A stretch of DNA of 64,000 nt from Saccharothrix sp. S26 (lineage in GTDB: Bacteria; Actinomycetota; Actinomycetes; Mycobacteriales; Pseudonocardiaceae): contig NZ_JAJUWT010000009.1 of the NCBI RefSeq assembly GCF_021390395.1, forward strand, positions 266,601 through 330,600. Reading direction: 5' to 3'. The position numbers were made by a program, and so were the translations under genes. The notes beneath the pieces are model-generated. The model made no database searches and had not been told where the DNA came from. It saw only the letters and a program-made list of their open reading frames with translations. Numbering within the stretch: position 1 is the stretch's first letter; every line of letters starts with the position of its first letter. Shown in pieces: positions 36,699 to 44,884 of this stretch.

Positions 36699-37184
36699 AT
36701 GGCCGGTGGTGGTTTCGTGGAGGTGCACCCGGCGGGGCGTGGGCCCAACGTGGTGTGGCGGGTGGTCAGCGTGGTGATCGCGGGCGTCGGGCCGGTGATC
36801 GCGGCGTTCGGGTACGGCGACGACGGGATCGAGTCCGGGCAGTTGGTCGTCGGCGGGGTGCTGTCGTTGTTCCTCGTGCCGGTCGGGATCGGGGTGTGGC
36901 GCGGGGCCACGCGGGCCCGGCGGCGGTTGTTGCGGCTCGACGCGGTCGGGTTGCCCGCGACCGGGTTGGTCCTCGCGACGAGGAGCGACGGTGGCGAGAT
37001 GCCGGAGATCGTCGTCACCGTGCGGATCAGCGGGCCGGACGTGCCGGCGTTCGACACGACCGTCACCGTCCGCTTCGACCCGGTCATCCGGCCCGGCTAC
37101 GAGCTGACGGTGCTGGTCGACCCGGACGACGGCACGTTCCTGATCCGCGACTTCGACGACGCCGACTTCGTGCCGGGGAGCTGA
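36699..37184 (+). CDS. Small membrane protein, DUF3592-like
   Basis: The product has 161 residues. Two transmembrane helices (~20-40 and ~48-68) precede a soluble beta-rich domain with VGLPATGLVLATRSDGGEMPEIVVTVRI and GYELTVLVDPDDGTFLI. This layout resembles DUF3592-type envelope proteins, where the helical hairpin anchors a small beta-domain. No function is established. It sits 66 nt after the LacI gene, with its own ATG, and is followed closely by a transporter gene. Confidence 0.6.
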   Translation: MAGGGFVEVHPAGRGPNVVWRVVSVVIAGVGPVIAAFGYGDDGIESGQLVVGGVLSLFLVPVGIGVWRGATRARRRLLRLDAVGLPATGLVLATRSDGGEMPEIVVTVRISGPDVPAFDTTVTVRFDPVIRPGYELTVLVDPDDGTFLIRDFDDADFVPGS

Positions 37185-37223
37185 CGCCCCACCCGACGGC
37201 CGGAACGGCCCCTACCCGGTCGG

Positions 37224-38063
37224 GTGGGGATCGCGATCCTGTGCGCGCTGACGGGTGCGGTGCTGAGCGCGGTGGGCGCGGCACTGCAGCACAGCGGCGT
37301 GCGGGACGTCGGCGACCTCACCGTGCGCGGGTTCACCCGGCTCGCGCGCAACCGGCGGTGGTTGCTCGGGTTCTCGGTGCCGGCGGTCGCGGCCGTGTTG
37401 CAGGTACTGGCCCTGGCGTTGGCCCCGGTGACCGTGGTGGCACCGCTGGCCGTGCTGTCGCTGCCGATCATCGCGGCGATCGGGGTGCGCCGGGTGACGC
37501 CGGATTCCGCGGTGGCCGTCCTGGCGGCGACGGGCGGGGTGGCCGCGTTCGTCGCGGTCGCCGCGCGGTCCGCCGTGACGACGGACGTGGCGCCGGCCGT
37601 GGCGCTGCGGGCCGGTCAGGTGGTCGCCGTCGTGGTGTGCGCGTTCGTCGTCGTCGGCGCTTCGCGCAGCGGCACGGCGCGGGCGCCGGCGCTCGCGGCC
37701 GGCGCGGGTGTGGCGTACGGCCTGGTGGCCGTGCTGGTGCGGGACGTGGCGACCTCGTTGCCGAGGCTGTCGTGGGTGTCGTTCATCGGGCCGGCGGTGG
37801 CGTTCCTGGTCGGCGCGTCGCTGATCCGGCTGGGGTACGCGAGCGGCCCGGCGGACCTGGTGGTGGCCGGGCAGACGGTGGTGAACCCGATCGTCGCCGC
37901 GGGCATCGGCGTGGTGCTGCTGGACGAGACCCCGACCGCCGACCGGGGCGCGGTGGTGGCGCTGACCGGGAGCGCCGCCGTGTCGTTGACGGGCATCGCC
38001 GCACTCGCCCGCTTCCACCACCGTCGTCTCGCGGCGCGGGGCCGTGCGCCGACGGGCGGCTAG
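37224..38063 (+). CDS. DMT/NIPA-like multispan membrane transporter
   Basis: The product has 279 residues with GTG start and roughly nine hydrophobic helices. It resembles the DMT-superfamily proteins of actinobacteria (EamA/NIPA-like), with the N-terminal LCALTGAVLSAVGAALQHSGVRD and a repeated-half organisation. The AlQH/ALALAPVTVVAPLAVLSLP segment matches the conserved second and third helices of this group. The substrate is unknown; some relatives move Mg2+ or small organics. The stop codon overlaps the end of the convergent small gene by 4 nt. Confidence 0.7.
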   Translation: MGIAILCALTGAVLSAVGAALQHSGVRDVGDLTVRGFTRLARNRRWLLGFSVPAVAAVLQVLALALAPVTVVAPLAVLSLPIIAAIGVRRVTPDSAVAVLAATGGVAAFVAVAARSAVTTDVAPAVALRAGQVVAVVVCAFVVVGASRSGTARAPALAAGAGVAYGLVAVLVRDVATSLPRLSWVSFIGPAVAFLVGASLIRLGYASGPADLVVAGQTVVNPIVAAGIGVVLLDETPTADRGAVVALTGSAAVSLTGIAALARFHHRRLAARGRAPTGG

Positions 38064-38233
38064 GCCGGGTCCATCCCGCCGGCGCTGTCGGGGGTCGACT
38101 CGTCCGGTGCGGTGTTGGCGGAGTCCGACTGGTCGTCGGCGTAGGTCGGCCGGGTGTGCTCGTCGGCGAAGTCCGGCTCCTCCTCCATGGCGGCCGCGGT
38201 GACGGGGTCTGGTTCGGGTGTGGTCACCGCCAT
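38060..38233 (-). CDS. Small highly acidic protein
   Basis: The product has 57 residues (MAVTTPEPDPVTAAAMEEEPDFA...), with ATG 38233 preceded by GAAGGGA at a good distance. It is strongly acidic, Thr/Pro/Asp-rich and lacks hydrophobic segments, so it is probably disordered. An upstream extension in the same frame to 38572 runs antisense through the NYN gene and is not coding-like. I do not recognise a family. It is divergent from the NYN gene. Confidence 0.5.
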   Translation of the reverse strand: MAVTTPEPDPVTAAAMEEEPDFADEHTRPTYADDQSDSANTAPDESTPDSAGGMDPA

Positions 38234-38275
38234 GGTGTATCCCTTCGCTGACGGCCCAAACCAGCAGGGGAGATC

Positions 38276-39109
38276 GTGCGCATCGGGGTGTTCTACGACG
38301 GGACGTGGTTCGCGTACCTGAGCGATTACTACGCCACCGCCCATCCGCGGGCGGCCCGGATCGCGCTGGACGGGCTGCACGACGCGTTGCGCTGGTACCT
38401 GCACACCGAGACCGGCACGGCCCTCGAAGACTGCGTGGTGCGGGAGGCGCACTACGTGCGCGGCCGCATCGAGACGCCGGCGGCGTCGTTCGACGGGGCC
38501 CTGGCCGCCGCCGGCGTCACCCGGCACGACCTCCCGCTGCACGGCGGCAAGGAGAAGGGCGTCGACGTCCACTTCGCGCTGGAGGCGTGGGAGCGCGCGA
38601 CCACCGTGCCGTTGCAGTGGGTCGTGCTGATCACCGGCGACGCCGACTTCACGCCGCTGGCCACCCGGCTGACCGGTCGGGGCGTGGGCGTGGTGGTGCC
38701 GGTCGTGGACGACCGGTCGGCCCCCGAGGCGCTGCCCGCCTGGACGCCCCGCAGTGCCGCGCCGCTGCGGGCGGCGGCGACGCTGACGCCGTCGTTCGAC
38801 GACCTGTTCGCGCCCGCCGACCGCGCCGACTACCCGTTGAGCCGCCCGTTCGTCCGGTCCAGCGAGGTGGTGGCCTCACCCGCGGGCACGCCGCGCGGCC
38901 GTCGGCGCGGGACGGTGACCGGGTGGAAGGCCGGGCAGGCGCACGGCTTCATCACCGACACCCGCGGCGGCTCGTGGTACGCCTCGCGCGACGACCTGCC
39001 GGTAGGCGTGGCAATGCTGCCCACCGGCACGGCGGTGTCGTTCACCGGGTCGCCGGTGCCGTCGCCGGGCCGCAAGTACCCCCGGGCGGAGTCCATCCGG
39101 TTCGAGTGA
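38276..39109 (+). CDS. NYN-domain (PIN-like) ribonuclease candidate with C-terminal cold-shock-like domain
   Basis: The product has 277 residues; GTG 38276 follows GGGGAG. Residues 1-165 form a NYN/LabA-type PIN fold with the expected acidic residues: GVFYDGTWF (Asp8), HGGKEKGVDVHFALEA and VVLITGDADFTPLATRL. A basic linker (GTPRGRRRG) precedes ~65 residues (GTVTGWKAGQAHGFITDTRGGSWYASRDDL ... GTAVSFTG) that resemble a cold-shock/OB domain. The protein probably cleaves or binds RNA, with the OB domain providing substrate contact. The link to neighbours is unclear. Confidence 0.82.
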   Translation: MRIGVFYDGTWFAYLSDYYATAHPRAARIALDGLHDALRWYLHTETGTALEDCVVREAHYVRGRIETPAASFDGALAAAGVTRHDLPLHGGKEKGVDVHFALEAWERATTVPLQWVVLITGDADFTPLATRLTGRGVGVVVPVVDDRSAPEALPAWTPRSAAPLRAAATLTPSFDDLFAPADRADYPLSRPFVRSSEVVASPAGTPRGRRRGTVTGWKAGQAHGFITDTRGGSWYASRDDLPVGVAMLPTGTAVSFTGSPVPSPGRKYPRAESIRFE

Positions 39110-39113
39110 CCGG

Positions 39114-39896
39114 TCAGCTCGCGGTGCAGGACGCCGTCGGGGCGGTGTTCGCGCCGCGCGACGAGGTGCTCGCACCCGTGGCGAGGCTGTCGTGGTAGCT
39201 CGCGCTGCGTGCCGTCACGGTCGACCCGCCGGTGGTGACGGCCTGCCCGTCGGCGAAGGTCCACGTGACGGTCCAGCCCTTGCTCGGCGACGTCCCCGCG
39301 GTGGGCCGGGTCGAAGTCGGCGACCACGTCGAGGATCGGGTCGGAGTCGCCGCTCCACGACCACGCCAGGTAGCCCGGACCGCGTGCCTGGGCCTCGCGG
39401 ACGATCGTCTTGTCGTCCACCTCGCCGGAGGCGAACCTCCACCCGAACTCGCCGACGACCAGCGGCCGGCCGTTGGCCTGGGAGCGGTTGAGGTAGTCCA
39501 CGATGCCGGAGGCGGTGTTGATCACCGAGTACATGGAAGCCGACGTGGTCCTCCTGGCCGTAACCGGTGGTGTCGTGCACCTCCAGCACGCGGATCACCC
39601 GGTTGCGGTTGCAGAGGTCGATCAGGGCGGGCACGTCCGTCGACGGCCCCCACCGCTTGCCGCTGCCCAGTACCACGCGCCCGCGGCCTTCATGTCGGCG
39701 AACGAACTCGTGCGGCCGGTGAACCAGATTGCGGGTGGTCGACACCGCGCATCACGAACGGCTGCCCGTTGGCCTCGACGATCCTGGTACCGCTGACGTG
39801 CCGCCCCACCGCGGCCTGGGCCTGCGGCAACACCGTCAGCCCGAAGCCCGCGCCGACGAGCAGCGCGGCCACGATCAGGGCGATCCCGCTTCTCAT
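39114..39896 (-). pseudogene. Decayed secreted GH5-type glycosidase with CBM2 tail
   Basis: Fragments of one gene appear in different minus-strand frames. From 39896 there is a signal peptide and the start of a GH5 domain (MRSGIALIVAALLVGAGFG ... VEANGQPFVMRGVDHP). A second frame reads KRWGPSTDVPALIDLCNRNRVIRVLEVHDTTGYGQED. A third reads RPLVVGEFGWRF (the GH5 nucleophile motif) through GPGYLAWSWSGDSDP. Another ends in a CBM2 tail, SKGWTVTWTFADGQAV, with stop at 39114. Only about 780 nt remain of a gene normally over 1.2 kb, so internal deletions accompany the frameshifts. It was most likely a mannanase or endoglucanase. Confidence 0.8.
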
Positions 39897-39938
39897 GGCT
39901 CTCGACACCTCATGAGCCGATTCGTCCCGCTCCATGCC

Positions 39939-39952
39939 TGGGAGCGGTCCCG
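39939..39952. promoter_or_regulatory. CebR-like operator between cellulase remnant and ROK gene
   Basis: TGGGAGCGGTCCCG differs at two positions from the CebR cello-oligosaccharide operator consensus TGGGAGCGCTCCCA. It is placed upstream of the decayed GH5 gene, where such a site would be expected in cellulolytic actinobacteria. Confidence 0.4.
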
Positions 39953-39973
39953 GATGGCCGCTATGTTCGAGCC

Positions 39974-41215
39974 GTGATCTCCGAAGCGGGCACCCGTGCC
40001 ACCTCCTCCTGGCCGCGGCTGTCCGACGTCGCGCGCGACGTGCTGCTGGAGGTGCTGGTCCACGGCCCGCTGTCCCGGGTTGAGATCGCCGCCCGGCTGC
40101 GACTGTCCCGCCCCGCCCTCACCCGGGTGGCCAAGGCGTTGGTGGCCCGGGGCCTGCTGGTCGAGGGCGACACCGGACCGCGCGCCACCGCCGGTCGGCC
40201 GTCCGAGCTGCTCCACGTGCGGGGCGCGGCCCACCGCTTCCTGGGCGTGAAGCTGACCGCCGAACGGCTCTTCGCCACCGTCACCGACCTGACGGCCACC
40301 CCGGTCGCGACGGCCGAGGAGCCGCTGCGCTCCTCCGCACCGGACGACGTCGTCGCGCAGATCGCGGACCTCGCGGGCCGCTTCCCCGGTGTCACGGGCA
40401 TCGGCGTGACGCTGGGCGGGATCGTGCTGGACGGCCTGGTGGCCCGCGACGAGTTCCTGCGCTGGCACGATGTGCCGCTGGAGGAGGCGGTGTCGCGGGC
40501 GACCCGCGTGCCCACCGCGGTGGACAACGACGTGCAGGCGCTCACCGCGGCCGAGCACTGGTTCGGTCCCGGCGCGGGCCTGAAGTCGCTGGCGGTGATC
40601 ACAATCGGCGCGGGCGTCGGCACCGGGCTGATCGTGGACGGCGGGCTCGTCACCGGCTCGCACGGCCTGCCGCCGCACTTCAGCCACACCCTGGTCGACG
40701 GCAACGGACCGCGGTGCGGCTGCGGCCGGCGCGGCTGCATCTCCAGCTACCTGATGACGCACGTGATGCTGCGCCGGCTGCCGGGTCGCCCGACCTACGC
40801 CGAGGCCGTCGAGCTGGCGCGCGCGGGCGACCCGGCGGCGCGGCAGGTGTTCGACGAGGCCGGTTACGCCCTCGGCGTGCTCATCGGCACCGTCGCCAAC
40901 GTCGTCGACCCGCAGAAGATCCTGCTCACCGGCGACGGCCTGCCGCTGTACGAGATCGCGTCGCCGCTCGTGCACGACGGCATCGAGGACACCTACGAGG
41001 GCGACCCCGACCAGGTCGTGCTCGACGTGCGGCCGTTCGACTTCAGCGAGTGGGCCCGGTCCGGCGCCGCGCTCGCGATCAAGGCCACGATCACCGGCAC
41101 CATCGGCGACCGGCCGCGTCAGGCGTTGCTCGACAGCCCTTCGAACACCGCCCGCGCCTCACCGCCGGGCCGGATGCCGAGGTCGGAGTCCAGCACCCGC
41201 CACAGCCGCTGGTAG
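39974..41215 (+). CDS. ROK-family transcriptional regulator
   Basis: The product has 413 residues; GTG start. An N-terminal winged HTH (LVHGPLSRVEIAARLRLSRPALTRVAKALVARGLL) joins a ROK sugar-kinase-like domain with GIGVTLGGIV, the glucose-site motif AVDNDVQALTAAEHWFG, the GAGVGTGLIVDG loop and the zinc-binding motif CGCGRRGCISSY. It likely represses sugar genes in response to a sugar; the adjacent decayed GH5 gene may have been a target. The last ~32 residues overlap the 3' end of the convergent SARP gene by 97 bp and may be a non-native tail. Confidence 0.88.
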   Translation: MISEAGTRATSSWPRLSDVARDVLLEVLVHGPLSRVEIAARLRLSRPALTRVAKALVARGLLVEGDTGPRATAGRPSELLHVRGAAHRFLGVKLTAERLFATVTDLTATPVATAEEPLRSSAPDDVVAQIADLAGRFPGVTGIGVTLGGIVLDGLVARDEFLRWHDVPLEEAVSRATRVPTAVDNDVQALTAAEHWFGPGAGLKSLAVITIGAGVGTGLIVDGGLVTGSHGLPPHFSHTLVDGNGPRCGCGRRGCISSYLMTHVMLRRLPGRPTYAEAVELARAGDPAARQVFDEAGYALGVLIGTVANVVDPQKILLTGDGLPLYEIASPLVHDGIEDTYEGDPDQVVLDVRPFDFSEWARSGAALAIKATITGTIGDRPRQALLDSPSNTARASPPGRMPRSESSTRHSRW

Positions 41216-41934
41216 ACGTCGATCGCGCCCACCCGGTCGCCCAGGTGGATCAACGCGCGCATCAGCAGCACCTGCGTCGACTCCCGGGTCGGGTGGGCGG
41301 ATGCGTGGGGCGCGAGCAGGTAGACCGCCTCCTCCCACGCGCCCAGTGCGATCTTCGCCGCGGCCAGGTGCTCCACGGCGGCGATCCGGCGTTCCCGCCA
41401 CAGCGCGGCCACCGCCGTCATCGGCCCGGAGGGCACCAGCCCGACCAGCCCGTCGACCGGCCAGCACGACAACGCGGCGGTCAACGCGGTCACCGCGCCG
41501 CCCGGATCCCCTTGCTTCAGGCAGGTCACGCCGCGGCGCAGCGACCCTCCCGCGCACAGCACGTCCACCGCCTCGGCGGGCACGTCCAGCCGGTAGCCGT
41601 GGCCGACGTGCACCAGCAGGCGGGCCAGGCCCGCGTCCGCCGCGTCCAGGCAGCGCCGCAGCCGGGACGCGTACAGCTGGAGGTTCTTCACCGCGCTTCG
41701 CGGCGGTTCCTTCTCCCACAGGTAGTCCATCAGGCGCTCGGTGGACACGGCCGACCCCGCGTCCAGCGCCAGCGCGGCCAACAACGTCCGCGACTTCACC
41801 CCTCCGGGCACCACGTCGGCCGCCCTCGGCCCGCTCACGGCGGGCCCGCCTAACAGCCGGACGGCGACGTCCCGTCGCACGCGCGACGTCGTACAGATCG
41901 ACACCCCGGATCTCCCCACGTCGAACTCGATCAT
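41119..41934 (-). CDS. SARP-type regulator (BTAD), thiopeptide cluster
   Basis: The product has 271 residues, taking ATG 41934; upstream sequence in the same frame is low-complexity and unlikely to be coding. Residues ~28-110 form an OmpR-like winged helix (VRLLGGPAVSG, ALALDAGSAVSTERLMDYLWEKEPPRSAVKNLQLYASRLRRCLD, GHGYRLDV), and ~120-265 a bacterial transcriptional activation domain. Members activate antibiotic clusters by binding 7-nt direct repeats spaced by 4 nt; such a repeat lies at 42012 in front of the divergent thiopeptide precursor. It is the likely pathway-specific activator. Confidence 0.85.
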   Translation of the reverse strand: MIEFDVGRSGVSICTTSRVRRDVAVRLLGGPAVSGPRAADVVPGGVKSRTLLAALALDAGSAVSTERLMDYLWEKEPPRSAVKNLQLYASRLRRCLDAADAGLARLLVHVGHGYRLDVPAEAVDVLCAGGSLRRGVTCLKQGDPGGAVTALTAALSCWPVDGLVGLVPSGPMTAVAALWRERRIAAVEHLAAAKIALGAWEEAVYLLAPHASAHPTRESTQVLLMRALIHLGDRVGAIDVYQRLWRVLDSDLGIRPGGEARAVFEGLSSNA

Positions 41935-42011
41935 CCACCGCACACGGTAGGTCGTGGTCGGAGGTGTCCGACGGGAACCCGAACGCGGGCGACGACCGGG
42001 CGCCGCCACGC

Positions 42012-42029
42012 ATACCGGACGTATACCGG
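42012..42029 (+). promoter_or_regulatory. SARP-box-like direct repeat upstream of thiopeptide precursor
   Basis: ATACCGG-ACGT-ATACCGG is a perfect heptamer repeat with 4-nt spacer (11-bp period), the geometry of SARP binding sites. It lies in the 308-nt gap between the SARP gene and the precursor. A minor inverted repeat, TCGGA-GGTG-TCCGA, lies at 41957-41970. Nothing else is evident in the gap. Confidence 0.6.
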
Positions 42030-42242
42030 CAGGTGACAGCGTGCCGCTCGACGCCCGCGCCGTGGGCGGGCACCCGACGACCCCGCCGGAACCCGATTCG
42101 GACAACCGCACCGCCGCAGGCGACGCGGTCCGGTCGCCGCGACGGGGCGCGGGGCGGCCCCCGGCCGGGCCGACCAGCACCACCCGACGCGGCGGGCCGA
42201 CCGGCCGCGCCGCACCCCCCGTTCCGGAAAGGACGTGAACCG

Positions 42243-42410
42243 ATGGACCTGACCTTCGACGACTCGGAGCTCGACCTCGGCGACCTGGCGGTCACCGCGA
42301 TGCGCGACGCCGTGGCGCTGCCCGAGACCGGCGCCTCCGCGGCGGCGTGCTCGTGCAGCGGCACCTCGTGCTGTTGCTGCCAGCAGCCGCAGTTGCCGAC
42401 GCAGGGCTGA
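42243..42410 (+). CDS. Thiopeptide precursor peptide
   Basis: The product has 55 residues; the ATG is preceded by GGAAAGG. Residues 1-31 form an acidic leader (MDLTFDDSELDLGDLAV ... LPETGA) with the Leu/Asp pattern recognised by RRE partners. The C-terminal core begins at about Ser32 and contains CSCSGTSCCCC (36-46) followed by QQPQLPTQG. Cys and Ser in the first part are candidates for azole and dehydroalanine formation, and Ser32 with Ser42 could form the pyridine. The CSC block and QPQ tail resemble the lactazole core. It is followed by a hairpin and the modification genes. Confidence 0.92.
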   Translation: MDLTFDDSELDLGDLAVTAMRDAVALPETGASAAACSCSGTSCCCCQQPQLPTQG

Positions 42411-42421
42411 GTCGAGCCGGA

Positions 42422-42453
42422 GCCGGGAGCGTCCGCACGCGGGCGCTCCCGGC
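42422..42453 (+). promoter_or_regulatory. Attenuator-like hairpin after thiopeptide precursor
   Basis: GCCGGGAGCG (42422-42431) pairs perfectly with CGCTCCCGGC (42444-42453) around 12 nt, in the 68-nt gap between precursor and dehydratase. Partial termination would raise the precursor:enzyme ratio. A clean AGGGGGGAG ribosome site follows. Confidence 0.6.
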
Positions 42454-42478
42454 ACCACCTTGAGGGGGGAGCACGCCG

Positions 42479-44884
42479 ATGGCCGGTGACCGCACCACCA
42501 CCGAACTCGCGCCGTACGCGCTGGTCCGGGTGGCCGCGCTGCCGCACCCCCGACCGGTCGCGTCGGGCTTCCGGGCGGGGCTGGACGCGGTGGTCGCGGC
42601 GCGGGTCCGGATCGCGGCGCTCGCACCGGACCTCGCCGACGCGTTGCACGACAGCGCGGGCGGCCACTCGACCGCGTTCCACCAGAAGGTCGTGCTGCCG
42701 TTGCGCCGCGATGTGCACAACGGCCGGGTTCCGCGCGCGACGGAGTTGGGCACGTTGCCGCAACGGGTGCCCTTGTTGGCACGCTGGTTGGCCGCGCACG
42801 AGGAGTTGAGCCGGGCGGTGGACGCGGTGCTGGCCGCGTGGCCCGGCGAGCTGGCGGCGTCACGCCGGTGGCTCGCGGAGGTGTGCGCGACCGATGCGCT
42901 GCGCCGCGCGAGCGCGCTGACCGGACCCGACCTGCTGCACGGCCTGGACCGCACCGCGCGGGGCCGCGGCGAGCCGGACCGCAAGGCGCGCAAGGCCGAG
43001 CCGACCGTGTTGCGGTACGCGTTGCGCGCCACCGCCAAGACCAGTCCCCTGTCCTGGTACACGCACGTCGGCTGGGGCGTGTGGGGCGAGGGGCCCTGGC
43101 CCGCCACCGAGCCGGTGTCGCACCCGGCGGTGCACCGCCTGCTGGTGACGCGGGTGGTCGACGCGCTGGGCCCCCGGCTGCCGCACCGGCTCGCGCCGGG
43201 GCTGCGCGAGCGTGACGGGCGGCTGCTGTTCCGCCGTGACGTCCCGGTCGAGGGCGTCGGCCGGGCGGAGGTGGTCCGGGAGGAGGAGGTGGACGTCGCG
43301 GCGACGCGCCCCCTGCGGTTCGTGGTCGAGGTCGTTCGGGCGGCCGGGCCGGACGGGCTGCCGCCGGACCGGGTCGCCGATGCCCTGGCGGCGAAGCTGA
43401 GCAAGCCGGACGCGGCGGCCGCGTTCGTGGCCAAGACCCTGGAGCTGGGGCTGCTCGTGCCGGTGTCCCCGATCCACCCGCAGGACCCGGACGCGGTGGG
43501 CTCGCTGGCCGCCTGGCTCGCGCCGACCGACGGCGAGGCGGCCGGTCGGTTGACCGCGCTGGCCGCGACCACCGCCGCCTTCGCCACCGCCGACCCGCCG
43601 ACCCGCGTGGCCGTGCTCGCGGAGCTGGCCGAGGGCTGGCGCGCGCTCGGCGACCGGTTCGGCGCGGACCTGACCGGTGTGACGCCGGTGGTGGAGGACG
43701 TCGTGCTGCCCGAACCGGTGCCCGTGCCGCCCGGCGCCGCGCCCGCGTTGACCCGCCTGACCCCGCTGCTGGTGGCGTTCGACCAGCACGTGCTGCTGCG
43801 CCGGCTGATCCGGACCCGGTTCGTGGAGCGGTTCGGCCAAGGCGGTGTCGCGACCCTGGCCGATTGCTCCGCGCCGCTGTCGCGGGCGTGGCAGGAGTCC
43901 ATGGACACCGACGCCCTGGACGACCCCGACGTGCGCGCCGTCCTCGACCTGCGCGAGAAGCTGGCCGGGCAGGTGCACGACGGCGTGGTGACCGACGACG
44001 TACTGGCCTCCGCCGCCGACCTGCTGCCCGCGTGGGCCACCCGCCGCACCGGCTCGTACGGCTTCTTCGCCCAGCCGACCCACGACGGGCGGCTCGTGGT
44101 CAACCGGGTCTACGCCGGGTTCGGCAAGTTCACCAGCCGCTTCCTCGACGTGCTGCCCGGCGCGCGGGACGCGGTGGCCCGCCAGGTGCGCCGCCACACC
44201 GTCGACCCGGTGCAGTTCCGGCCGGTGCGGGGCTTCAACGCCAACCTGCACCCGCTGCTCGGGGCGCGCGAGGTCGGTGAGGACGCCCGGTGGGCCGACC
44301 TCCCGGCCGACGAGCTGGACGTGCGGCACGACCCCGTGGCCGACGAGGTGCGGGTGACGCACCGCGGTGTCCCGCTCGACGTGCTCTACCTGGGTTTCCT
44401 GATCCCGCTGGCGCTGCCCGACCGGCAGGTGGCGTTGTACTCCGACCTCGCCTGCGGCTGGGTGGACCTCGACCGGCTGCGTGCCGCGACGACCGACGGC
44501 GGTGTGACCGCACGGGGTCGGCTGACCTACGGCGACGTCGTGCTGGCCCGCCGTTCGTGGGACTTCGCCGTGCCGCCCGCGGTGGGCGCGGAGGAGCGCT
44601 CGGCGCTCGACGTGGCCCTCTTGCGCGCCCGGCACGGGTTGCCGGAGCACGTCTTCGTCGGACCGGACCGGGGACCGGCGTCGGCCGACGCCTACCAACG
44701 CGCCCTCACGGCGGGCAAACCGCAGTACGCCGACCTGGGCGACCCGCTGCACCTGCGCTGCCTGCCGCGGCTGCTCGCGCGGTTCCCGGACGGCGTGCGC
44801 CTGACCGAGGCGCTGCCCGTGCCCGGAGCCGCCGGTGGCCGGGTGGTCGAACTGATCGCGGAAACGTACTGGAGGGCCTCGTGA
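42479..44884 (+). CDS. LanB N-terminal dehydratase (tRNA-Glu-dependent glutamylation), LazB-like
   Basis: This 801-residue protein matches the split LanB N-terminal domain: LAPYALVRVAALPHP at the start, LRYALRATAKTSPLSWYTHVGWG near residue 180, the long mid-domain, and LVVNRVYAGFGKFTSRFL ... PVQFRPVRGFNANLHPLLGAREVG near 540-600. In thiopeptide pathways this subunit uses glutamyl-tRNA to glutamylate core Ser/Thr, and a separate eliminase then makes dehydroamino acids. The ATG follows AGGGGGGAGC. The stop overlaps the next gene by 4 nt (GTGA). It should act with the eliminase domain at 50265-51797. Confidence 0.92.
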   Translation: MAGDRTTTELAPYALVRVAALPHPRPVASGFRAGLDAVVAARVRIAALAPDLADALHDSAGGHSTAFHQKVVLPLRRDVHNGRVPRATELGTLPQRVPLLARWLAAHEELSRAVDAVLAAWPGELAASRRWLAEVCATDALRRASALTGPDLLHGLDRTARGRGEPDRKARKAEPTVLRYALRATAKTSPLSWYTHVGWGVWGEGPWPATEPVSHPAVHRLLVTRVVDALGPRLPHRLAPGLRERDGRLLFRRDVPVEGVGRAEVVREEEVDVAATRPLRFVVEVVRAAGPDGLPPDRVADALAAKLSKPDAAAAFVAKTLELGLLVPVSPIHPQDPDAVGSLAAWLAPTDGEAAGRLTALAATTAAFATADPPTRVAVLAELAEGWRALGDRFGADLTGVTPVVEDVVLPEPVPVPPGAAPALTRLTPLLVAFDQHVLLRRLIRTRFVERFGQGGVATLADCSAPLSRAWQESMDTDALDDPDVRAVLDLREKLAGQVHDGVVTDDVLASAADLLPAWATRRTGSYGFFAQPTHDGRLVVNRVYAGFGKFTSRFLDVLPGARDAVARQVRRHTVDPVQFRPVRGFNANLHPLLGAREVGEDARWADLPADELDVRHDPVADEVRVTHRGVPLDVLYLGFLIPLALPDRQVALYSDLACGWVDLDRLRAATTDGGVTARGRLTYGDVVLARRSWDFAVPPAVGAEERSALDVALLRARHGLPEHVFVGPDRGPASADAYQRALTAGKPQYADLGDPLHLRCLPRLLARFPDGVRLTEALPVPGAAGGRVVELIAETYWRAS

